A stretch of 64,000 nucleotides of DNA, taken from Pyronema omphalodes. Its lineage: Eukaryota; Ascomycota; Pezizomycetes; Pezizales; Pyronemataceae. The stretch is taken from positions 310,001 through 374,000 of the forward strand of contig JAJJXM010000051.1 of NCBI GenBank assembly GCA_024516155.1, given 5' to 3'. Positions 11,909-21,904 of the stretch are shown in pieces. The notes beneath the pieces were generated by a model, which was given only the letters and a program-made list of their open reading frames with translations, did no database searches and was not told where the DNA came from. How positions within the stretch are numbered: position 1 is the stretch's first letter; each line of letters starts with the position of its first letter. Made by a program: the position numbers and the translations under genes.

Positions 11909-12533
11909 TTACCGATGAGTGGGCGATACTGAGCCATCATCTTGATCTTGCGCATAATCTCCGAAAGCCTCAAACATGGGGAAACTGACGTAACCACCTT
12001 TAATTAACATAGTTAGCCAGGTTAAAAAAATATTTAGTTTATGGCGGGGTGCATTGGATCGCTCATAGGTTTATTTTAAACTAACCTTCTGGGCTTGCGG
12101 GAAGCTGTTTCGTGGACGCAAACGGGAATTGTCCACAGTCATCCGGAGGAGTAGCAGTTGGAGTAGAATTTGCCGATTCGGGAGAACTTGCGCCACATAA
12201 TCTTGGTGATGAAGGTACTGTGCTCGGTGTAGAATTCACAATTGCCACTTTCGCCAGTAATGCACTTGCCCGTGAACAGGGCGACTTGCATCTATCTCTA
12301 GATCCCGGTAACGTTGTAGATTCAGATACCGATACAGAAGGAGGAGCGACTGAAGGTGGTGTTAAAGGCGGGCGTCTTTTTACCGGGGCGCCTGTCATGG
12401 TAGGTATCCTTGGTGCTGGTAACGAAATGAACATTGAACTTGAATTTGACGGAGGTTGCTCTGTAGAAACGGCAGCGAACTTTGATGAGCTTGAGCTTCC
12501 GTCGGACGAACGCCTTCTTTTATTTGAAGCCAT
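11909..12533 (-). CDS. Hypothetical Ser/Pro-rich protein isolated in the gene desert
   Basis: I do not recognise this gene. Preferred model: exons 12086-12533 and 11909-11997, joined across an 88-nt intron (GTTAGT donor, CTAAC branch, AAAG acceptor), giving 178 aa. The N-terminus MASNKRRRSSDGSSSSS carries a basic, nuclear-localisation-like KRRR. The middle is low-complexity Ser/Pro/Thr, which suggests a disordered, possibly phosphorylated protein. The splice joins SPEG to GYVSFPMFEAFGDYAQ, an aromatic/acidic segment that looks truly coding, and the frame ends at SPTHR. A GTAACC donor just before the stop and a CGACAG acceptor 51 nt on could extend the protein into a Lys/Arg-rich third exon. 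In-frame ATG codons further upstream (to 12677) are possible starts. The opposite strand is also open here but has no splice logic. Confidence 0.5.
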
Positions 12534-13242
12534 GACGTGTGTGGTAGATCGGCCGTATAAAATAACAGGCTTTCTATGTTTCCTAGCCGAGAAAGCGGGA
12601 GGGTTGGACGAAGCGACAGCTGGGCACAAATCCAAATGGCCTAAATTGCGGGAAACTCGGTGGTGGGTTTGTGACAACCTGTTTTTTTATAGGCTCTTCA
12701 ACTGTAACAATGGATACCGACGGAGTGTCTTTCCAGATTATTCGCTATGCGCACCGATGAGGTATTTATGAGTATGTGTACTGACGACGACGGCGACGGG
12801 GGTGGATTTTCGAAGGTGAGACGACAGCGCACTTGAGGTCGCAACGGCAGTATTTTAGAGGGAATAATAATTTGACAAGCTCTTTTAATGCGAATGATGT
12901 GCAGTTTGATCAAGATGACAAAGTCGGCAAACAGGCAGCGAATGTTTGGCGTAGTGATATTTTTGGCTCAAGTGGTGAGAGTTGCAGGATGTGGAGCTGA
13001 GAGAAGTAAGGTGAGCGAGGTTCCTGATGTGAGGCAAGGCGGATTGTGGATTGTGGATTGTGGACTGGTTGCGGTTGAGGTTGCAAGATGTTGGAAAGGC
13101 GTTGTTGAGAGACAGCAGCAGCAGTAACAGAAGCAGAAGCAGAAGCAGAAGCAGCAGGAGCAGGGAGTTATGTTTAAGTACGGAAGTCTGGATTCGCTGA
13201 GCTGTTGGCTGCGGATGATACTGGGGTGTGTCGTGTGTGTGG

Positions 13243-13392
13243 TAGTAGTAGTGGTAGCGGTGGTAGCGGTGGTAGCGGTGGTAGCGGTGGAATGGTTGCT
13301 CTGGTTGACAGAGTTTAGTTTGGCGGTTTGGAGAATCGAATCGACTGGGGTGTGGGGGAGTGGGATTGGGGGGGGAGGGGGGGAGGGGGGGG
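13243..13392. repeat. GGTAGCGGT nonamer repeats and adjacent G-runs
   Basis: About five GGTAGCGGT units (13243-13290) precede a block with several runs of six or more G (about 13368-13392). Confidence 0.88.
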
Positions 13393-14864
13393 ATAGTGTC
13401 GGTGATCCTTGGCAGGCGTTACGAATAATGGGGATTTCGAAATAGACGAAGCAGACCAGGAGCAAGCATTTATTTCCTGTTCCTTTCTGTCCTTTCCCAC
13501 TCGTGCGGCGTCAGAAGAGGGTGTGTGGGAGAGTGATGGGATGAGGAGCTTTGAAGTTGATGATTTGTCGATTTGTCGATTTGTCGATGTCTTTCAGAAG
13601 CGGGAGTGAGATGATAATAAAATGCCGATTTGCTTTCAACTTTTCGAAACGTGGATAGCCTTGCGGAGAGATTCACAGCACCCAAAAGATCCGATTTATT
13701 CTGTTCGTTCGTTCGTTCGTTCATTCATTCGTTCGTCGCAAATCCCCAACCAGCGACAAAAACTCTTCCTATTTTAAGTGGTTGCCCGTATTGCCGCCTC
13801 TTTTTCTTTTCTCATCATCATGACTTTTTTTCTTTCTTATGTATGATGCGATAGCGATGGATGGGACCAGTTTCTTTTGTTGGTGCATTAGGCTCTTAGG
13901 CACCGTCAAGCACCTGAAGCCGTCTAAACCTACATACTGGCCGCATTTTTGCATTCAGCCAGGCGTCGTTGTGCATAACCTTGGAAAAAGTCACGATTTT
14001 GGCCTCCTGCGCGCCTGCACTTTTGAACTTGTCCGTTGATTCAACAGAGTTTAAGCCTGGCAGACCAGGGGAAGATGGGAGCGAAGCGATCCAAAGCAAG
14101 TCAGGACGAGTTTTGAGTCGGCGCCAGAGCCAAAGCCAGAGCCAGAGCCAGAGCGAACCCAGGCGAACCAGGGCCAGAGGGAGGAGGGCAGACGAGAGCA
14201 GAGTAGACGAGAGGAGAGGAGAGGAAAGAAGGGCAGAGGGCAGAGGGTAGAGAGACGGGGGAGATAGATTCACGCCGAGTCCGAGGGCACCTGGCATAGA
14301 GGCAGCCAACCAGGCCGACAAGAGCGGTCAAGAGCAGCCCAGAACGGTCACGAGATTCCCACCCAGATTTAAACTCCAAGCCATACCATGCCATGCGATC
14401 CATACAAAAGCTCGCTACTCACCAGACAAAGCTCATCCAGTGCCTTTATCCACATAAGCCGTAACCATATATACATACCATAGCCAGACGATCCAAGAAC
14501 AAGAAAATCCCATCTGGTATCATGATATCAACACAAAAAATTCCGGGGTTGTACTAGCCTTACTGCGGTCGTTTATTCGTCTATTCGTCTATTCGTCTCC
14601 ACGAGTCCATGAGTCCCACAGTCAGTCACACCGCTCGCTCGCTCGCTCGCTCGTTGAGTCGCCGCTACCGGGCAAGTCTTTAATTTTCCCCATCAGTCTT
14701 TTCATTTTTTTCTCTTTCGTTAGATTTTTTTTTTTTTTTTTCATTTTTTTTCTCTTTCTTTAGTTTCTTTATTTATTTCCCAATCTTCAACCTTCAACCC
14801 CGCAACCCCGCAACCCCAAACCTTCCATAACCAAATCCATACTATTTCCATCACCAAATCCATA

Positions 14865-14895
<31 letters not shown>

Positions 14896-15180
14896 CAAGA
14901 GCGGCGATTTTTCACACTCCATATCAGGACTAGTCCATCTTCCGTTCGTTCGTTCGTTCGCTTGTCCTGCGGTGCTGCGGTGCGGTGCTGCGGCAGGCAG
15001 GCAGGCGGGCGGTGTGGATGGGTGGATGGATGGGTGGATGGATGGATGGATGTGCCTGCTGGGGTGCTGGGGTGCTGGGGTGCTGGGTGGTTAGCTAGGC
15101 TGGGCTAGGCTGGACAAGGCGGGCAGGCAGGGCAGGGCTAAGGGTAGAGTACATACATACATAGAGTAGAGTAGGAAGAG

Positions 15181-15280
15181 CGGGGAGGAGCGGGGAGTGG
15201 GGAGGAGCGGGGAGCGGGGAGCGGGGAGGGGGAGGGGGAGGGGGAGGGGGAGGGGGAGGGGGACGGGGACGGGGACGGGA
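15181..15280 (+). repeat. G-rich tandem tract (GGGGAG / GGGGAC), potential G-quadruplex
   Basis: About 100 bp of plus-strand sequence contains roughly fifteen runs of four or more G, separated by one to four bases. The arrangement satisfies the G-quadruplex sequence pattern many times over. Folding is inferred, not shown. Confidence 0.85.
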
Positions 15281-17616
15281 ACAGAGGGAGCCCGTGAAGC
15301 CTGTGAAATCCTAACACCGATACACCGATATATCACTCCCTCCCTCCCTCCCTCCCTCAACTCACTCCCTCAACTCACCCCCAAAAATTTTATCCCGTCA
15401 TGTATATATATGTAGACAACACATAGATCCGTGTAACCATGCTGATATCATGTAACCATACCCCCCATACCCGCATACCATTTTCAAACCAAAACCAAAA
15501 CCAAAACCAAATCCCAAACCCCAAATCCCAAAACCAAACCAAAAACTAAAAACCAAAAACCAAAAATCCCGCTCAGCTACATACTGACACGCTCAGTCAT
15601 CATTCCTGTGTCTCAGCTTTTTTGAATATCAGATTTCGGATTTGCAGCTTAGCTTAGCTTAGCTTAGTTTAGCATGCAGCTTAGTACACAGTTCTGCTCT
15701 GCTGGGCTTAGAATATGGGAATATTAGGCAGCTAGACAAGGCAAGATATGGCAGACATGGAGAAATATGGAGAAATATGCCGGAGACTGGAGACTGGAGA
15801 CTGTGTATGACAGGACAGGATATCAAACACCCGATATCCGGCTGCACCATGTCGGGAGTTAAAAGTCGGCATTCAGGTACAGTACCGATGGATATATTCT
15901 TTTCTTTTCTTGTGGTGGTGGTTGGGGGGGGGGGGGGGGTGCCGAACATAGACAACATAGACAACCGGAGGGCGCAGTGAAGCTGGCTGAACGGGTGGTT
16001 GGGGGGGTTTGAAGCCAAATAAACGGGATTGGAGCAGTTCCATCCATCCATCTATCTATGTATCTCTGTATACAAAGATTTGAAAACGAAGCGATACATA
16101 ATAATACTCGCCCGAAAAATATATAGCAATGGCCAGAACAACTATATACAGTCGACTGTATGTATAAAGAAGGTTAATTATGATATGATAAGTTGAAAAT
16201 GGTACCTGTACCTGTATCTGTACCTGTACCGGTTATCGGTTATCGGTTTGTTGCTTGTTGCTTGTTGCTTCCGATAAGGCTGAGGTTGGTGCTGTGTGCT
16301 TGATGGATGCGGCTTGATGGATGCGGCTTGATGGATGCGGCTTGTATCTTGTATCTTGCCTATGGTGCTTGCACTATGTAGTTGCTGGATAGGATATAGA
16401 TAGATAGATGATGTATTGCATACATACATACATAAATCGATAGTATAGATATGTCAAAGCTCACGAACGAGGAAGGGAGAGAAAGTGGAGGTGGAGGTAG
16501 CCCGTACGTGGGAGATATCAACAACCACCACCACCATCAGCAGCACCACCCGGCGGCGGGGGCAAATATACCCAGCATACAACTATAATCCAATGGGATT
16601 CAACACGATCGGAGAAGATTTCTATACAGAGCAAATATACTTATCTACATGTGATGCGGGGAAGTTCGTTAGTTTACCACGTGTTTAATGACTTTCCCAG
16701 TTCGTCAATTTGCCAGTTACCACGTGTTTAATCACTTTACCAGTTCGTCAATTCATCAATTTGCCAGTTTACCACTTTACCAGTTTCCCAGTTCGTCAAT
16801 TTGACAGTTTACCAATGAACCAATGAAACAATTTGCCACTTTATATGCATCTATCTTGGGATATAACTCTGTTATTGAGCTGTTATTTTGATTTCAATTG
16901 TCCAATTCCTTAAATCCATCAGTTGTCTTCTGATATACACAAAACATAACCTATACAAAAACAAAAACGACAAAAACGAAGCATATATAAGCATATATAA
17001 GCGTCAACAGAACCATAAACATAAACATAAGCAAAAATTCTAGCATCAAACAAACCCACGTATTAAATCCTTAACCCCACTTCTACCCCTCTACCCCTCT
17101 ACCCCTCTTCCCCCGTCAATTAGCCACAACAGCGGATCCGGGCTGTGTCACCATATCACCATATCACCTTGTCACCTTGTGTGCCTGATCACCTTCTGTA
17201 CCTTACAAGCGCTCCTTCCTGATGGGTGGATAAAAGTCATAAAACAATTCGTGGTATCTATATCATCGATTGATAGATAGATAAATAAATAGATACAGGT
17301 AGATAGATAGAGATGAAAGCATATTATCTTCTATCCGAGGAAACTCCATAAATTTAAACCAGCTCATACCATCCTTCTCTCTATGTACCTCTATACCTCA
17401 TATCTCATCCCCTCTCCCCTATACCTCTCCTCCATCCATCCTCCAACCCATGCCATGATAAAAACTTTAAACATTTTCCATGCATATGTATGTACATAAT
17501 GTATCCATAAACCTACAGTATACATGTGTATGTAGATGTACGTACAATAACTTTTTTCTTCTTGTCTCTCTTGTCTCGTCTTCGGTTGTTATGTATGCAA
17601 GTTCCAACCTTATCCC

Positions 17617-17740
17617 CCGAACCCATACCCCGAACCCATACCCCGAACCCATACCCCGAACCCATACCCCGAACCCATACCCCGAACCCATACCCCGAAC
17701 CCATACCCCGAACCCATACCCCGAACCCATACCCCGAACC
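17617..17740. repeat. 13-bp minisatellite (unit CCCGAACCCATAC), about 9.5 copies
   Basis: Near-perfect direct repeats. The unit lacks stops in most frames, so long open frames (PEPIPRTHTPNPY plus, GSGYGFGVWVRGM minus) appear in several frames at once. These are repeat artefacts. The repeat is C-rich on the plus strand. Confidence 0.96.
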
Positions 17741-18296
17741 AATCCACACAGCTGCATACGCATTGCAGTATAGATATGCCACCCCCCCCCCCCCACTCCG
17801 GTATCTTCACAGCCATTAAAGCAAGCAGGATTTAAAGTTCAGGTTGCAGGTTGCATGTTTCAGGCTTATAGGGCAGAGGAAGCGGAATGAGAATCAGGAT
17901 CATAGCCAACAGAAGCATAACCAACAGAAGAAACAGTCTACAGAGCCAATAAGAGCTACAGAAGCAACAGTCTACAGAGACAGTGCGCAGGAACACCAGG
18001 GGCATCAGGAATATTAGGGCAAGGTAAAGCCAGTAGGAAAAATTTCTTAGGAATCTTAGGAACATCAGGGACAGTGGGAACAGCAGGGGCCGTGGGAACA
18101 TCAAGAACATCATGATCTAATAGGAATATGACATACATACATACATAGAAGGAAGGATCCAGGCGCATCAAAATCAAAATCAAAATCAGCACCAAAATCA
18201 ATATCAATACCAACAAAAAAGAGTGCCAATACAAATATACGCAGGAACATCATTCTAGACTCTACAGAACCAACAGAACCAGTTGCGTACGCAGGA

Positions 18297-18378
18297 ACCT
18301 CCAAAACCTCCAAAACCTCCAAAACCTCCAAAACCTCCAAAACCTCCAAAACCTTCGAAACCTCCGAAACCTTCGAAC
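18297..18378. repeat. 9-bp tandem repeat (unit CCAAAACCT) with TTCGAAACC variants
   Basis: About nine nonamers over 80 bp, read as Lys-Pro-Pro in one plus frame. No gene structure is seen around it. Confidence 0.92.
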
Positions 18379-19519
18379 CCTTCATTTCCCATACTTACTA
18401 TTTCTTCATTCCATTTTTTTTATATCTATTTTCGAACTTTTTTTAAAATTAAGAAAAAGATGGGAAAGATGGGGAAAAAAAATTCTCCGATAGCATCTAT
18501 ACTTCCCCCATTCTTTTCTTTCCATACTTGCATACTTCCCCCATCTGCTCCCACCCGATAAACCAGCAGCCAACCCAACCGACAGCCAACCCAACCCGAT
18601 AAACCCCACCCCACAACCCCACCCTCAATGCAAAGTTTCCACTCCCACTCCCGCTCCCAATCCCACTCCCAGTCCCGTCATCAGTATCCCAAATCCAGTC
18701 ATCAGTTTCCCACAGCCAGTAGTGCCCAAGCAGCGGGCAACACCACGCCGCGCAACCGGCCGGGCGGTCGGTACATCGAACATCGAACATCGAGTATCGC
18801 ACATCAAGTATGTACACGCCGTCTCCAGATCTGAAAATCATAGCGACGATCTCTACTTTTTTTTTCCTAGACTACATATGTACATATGTTACATTGCGTC
18901 TGCAGCATATGCACCACATACACTACATACACTACATACACATGAAGCGAAAAAAAAAAATTTCTCTTTCTCTTTCTCTTTTCTTTCTCTCTGTCTCTCT
19001 CTCTCTCAAAAAAAGAAAAAAACGGAATACAGAAACACAGAAACACAGAAATACAGAAACAATTAGGATCTGTATCTATGTATGTATGACATCTGATCTG
19101 CGGGGTAATTCAATTCAATTCAATTCCAAGCCACAACCGTACAACAACAACAACAAAAACAAAAAAAACATATCTATTTCGGCACGAATTGTGTAATTAC
19201 CAAACGTCTTCCGTAACACGGTTTCTTCTCTCGATCTCTGTTCGTTTGCTTGCTTACCGGCTTCGCTCTTCTGTTCGCCGATGTCACCTCACCTCACCGA
19301 CTTCACCGACTGTACTGATTTCACCGACTACACTCTACTGAGTTCATTGTCCACTTCACTACGCTTACTACACTTGTTTAATCACTTTGAAACAAAAATG
19401 CCTAGCCTAGCCAGCACATACCCCAACCTAACCGCGGGCCGCGCCGTTAGCGAATTTCACATCATTTTCTAGAAACCGGGATTCTGGAGACTTACCAACG
19501 CATCCCTCACACGGAATGC

Positions 19520-21904
19520 TTAATGGTCAACATCTTCCCATGCTCTACCCTGGACAGACGACAACTCCTCCATAGTCAAGACTTTACCCGTAGTAAAGTA
19601 ACTAAAAGAAACATTAGCAATTTGCCAACCGTTGTTTAATGGTTGATATTTCACTCACCCAGCATGAATCTTGGCATCAATTTCTACCCTTGAGTCGGCG
19701 GGGATCATATCATCAGGAATCGGGACACGCTCGCCGATTTCAATTCCCTGGTTTACGATTGCTTCGTATTTCATACTGTAGATCGATTAGTAAATTCCAA
19801 GTGTTTTCTTTTTTCCTTCCAGCGGACTCGGGAAAGCCGGCGAGAAACAAAGGAGGGCATACTTTGACATTGATAGCATACGGTCGATCTTGGTAATACC
19901 CAACCAATGGAGAATCTAGCTCATTGTCAGTATCCAATGTAATGTTTTCTAGCACCCACACCAATGGAGTGGGACAACTTACATCAGGCATTAATGCTTG
20001 GAATCTCATATCCTGGTAAAAGCGATCTACGTCAGTACAACGGATGCATATCCGTGGATGGATTCCCAACACACCTTTACACCTGCAATGTTCTGTATCC
20101 GGTAGAGGGGTTTTATTAGCTCGTTGCTTAACTGTGATACATAGTGATGGAATATACCTCAGTTCTAAGATGATGACCACAGTTGTTAGCTTCATATTAT
20201 GCAAGGAAATAACGGAATAGAAGAAAAGATAGGGCATACCTCTTGAAATATTCGCTCGCTCTGTCAATTCCGCGTTTACCTGCATATTGTTTGTCAGTTT
20301 TTCTGATTGCTAATTAAGCAGAGAAGCATAAACTCCATTATACATACGGGCATTATATACGAGGTACTGCATATCCATCATTAGCATCACCATTCCCCAT
20401 ATCCAAGTCATAGAATGATTGACATACCTTAGTAACCTCACCAAGCGCTCTACCCTCCTTTCTGAAATAGATGACGACTCCACTACCACCGTTCTGAGCC
20501 TCCTTTACCGCCTCCTCAATTCCGAACAATAAGTAAGGTCGGCAAGTACAAATGTCAGAACCGAAAACATCCGATCCGTTACATTCGTCGTGGATACGTA
20601 GAGATAGCTTTACGCTACGGTCGGACATCTTGGCCGGGTCTCCGAAGCAGTAGACGGTTAGACCACCGATTGGTGGGAGGAAGACTTTGATGTCAGGACG
20701 GGTGATGAGTTCGGGGAACGAGCCTCCGGTGTTTTCGAATAATGAACGACGGAGAGTTCCTTCATCTGTATTGATTCAAACGTTATTTGTTAGCTGGAAC
20801 AACATTATGTAGCAGTTATCGGAATTGGTTAAACTGATGAGCAAATGCACTGGTGGCACAGTACATAGACAATCGCATGCGCGGGCATAGGATATCAAAC
20901 AGTAGATTCACACGCTCAACCAAGACCATCATCGCTAGACTATCAAAGTTTAAAAAGCAGCGCAACTTACCAACACCGAATCTCTCCGCTACACCTGGCA
21001 AATACCAACAAGGCTCTACCGCAAATTTCGTCACGGCCAACTCTCCCATTTCATTTACCACAATATCACCATCAACCTTCAGTCTTCCCGCCTTAACCGA
21101 GTGCTCAAGTTCTGGAAGGTGCATATGGGCCTTTGTAACAGCAATAGTAGGACGGATATCAATTCCTTCATCGATGTAGCTCTTGAAGATTTCCGGAGCA
21201 AGATGTCCCCATGGATCCATGGCGACAATCTTCTTAGGGTCACTCCATTGTGGGAATGGTCCAATGTTACAGACTGGCTCTGTGTTGGTGAAATCCGGTC
21301 GGTGGTCTGCGCTTAGTTCTTGGGTTGCCAATGCAAGTGCGTGGTAGATACTGTAGGAACCTCCGTGGGCTCCGATTGCTACAATATGACATCAATCGTC
21401 AGCACTGTCTATGTCCATCATGTATGATTGCTTAGATCTACCTATGACGACAGATGAAGATCAGGTACAATCAGGAGTTGGGATCTAGTGTAAAAAAGAA
21501 AATAACTACGAACCGTTCCTGCGGCCATGTGTCTGCGAGCCTCTTCCAACGACAATCGGTCCACGTTCTTTAGCATTGGCATGACCCCACACCATAGGGA
21601 GGGGATCAATTCCCATGCGTCCAGGATATGTAGTCAAGATAATCTTTGAAGTAGAAGGAGGGGTAGATTTCTTCTGGACGGCGGAAGAAGGAATGGATCC
21701 ATCATCCAATGGTGATTGAGGAGCCACGAATACTGTTGAGCTGGAGGTAGCTACTGATGTAACCTCTTTTACATCAGATAGGGAATTGACACGAGTGTTA
21801 ATCGCATCGACAGCTGCAGTGAGGGCTTTTTGATCATGTTGGATGCTGCTGACGACCGAGAGTAGCTGTTGGAGTAGCTGATGCGTGTTCTCGGATTCTG
21901 ACAT
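19520..21904 (-). CDS. URC1: URC1, GTP cyclohydrolase II-like uracil catabolism protein (11 exons, 500 aa)
   Basis: Belongs to the fungal Urc1 branch of GTP cyclohydrolase II-like proteins of the URC uracil-degradation pathway. Exons in transcript order: 21514-21904, 20971-21378, 20428-20765, 20348-20366, 20239-20278, 20158-20164, 20075-20092, 19983-20012, 19863-19915, 19659-19775, 19520-19601. The sum is 1503 nt with every junction in phase. The first ~60 residues form a probable coiled coil, followed by RMGIDPLPMVWGHA and NAIGAHGGSYSIYHALAL. The cyclohydrolase core has SVKLSLRIHDEC and SDICTC. Cys328, Cys339 and Cys341 are spaced X10 and X1, like the zinc cysteines of RibA. EGRALGEVTKYLVYNARKRG follows; the C-terminus is SSVQGRAWEDVDH. 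Exon 6 has only 7 nt and exons 4 and 7 have 19 and 18 nt. The first donor is GTTCGT, off consensus. Confidence 0.93.
20158..20164 (-). other. 7-nt microexon of URC1
   Basis: AACTGAG on the minus strand, bounded by CATCTTAG acceptor and GTATAT donor. It restores K-R-T-E-N-I-A-G-V-K; the flanking exons alone would join out of frame and hit a stop. Confidence 0.85.

Larger units (their letters stand above)
12534..19519. other. Long intergenic region (right half of the gene desert)
   Basis: About 7 kb between the hypothetical gene and the 3' end of URC1. I see only low-complexity DNA: GGTAGCGGT nonamers (13243-13290), G-runs, (CTA)n at 14865-14894, G-rich blocks at 15.18-15.28 kb and 15.92 kb, a 13-mer array at 17.6 kb and CCAAAACCT nonamers at 18.3 kb. 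Small frames at 13.9-14.3, 15.7-16.0 and 16.5 kb have no homology I recognise and no convincing splice structure. Confidence 0.65.

Noticed and set aside
12112..12771. 219-aa plus-strand ORF opposite the Ser/Pro-rich hypothetical gene
   Set aside because: No recognisable motif and no supporting splice sites; the minus strand joins through a good intron to a plausible second exon. Not fully excluded.
21079..21316. Short frames on both strands inside URC1
   Set aside because: Shadows of URC1 exon 2.
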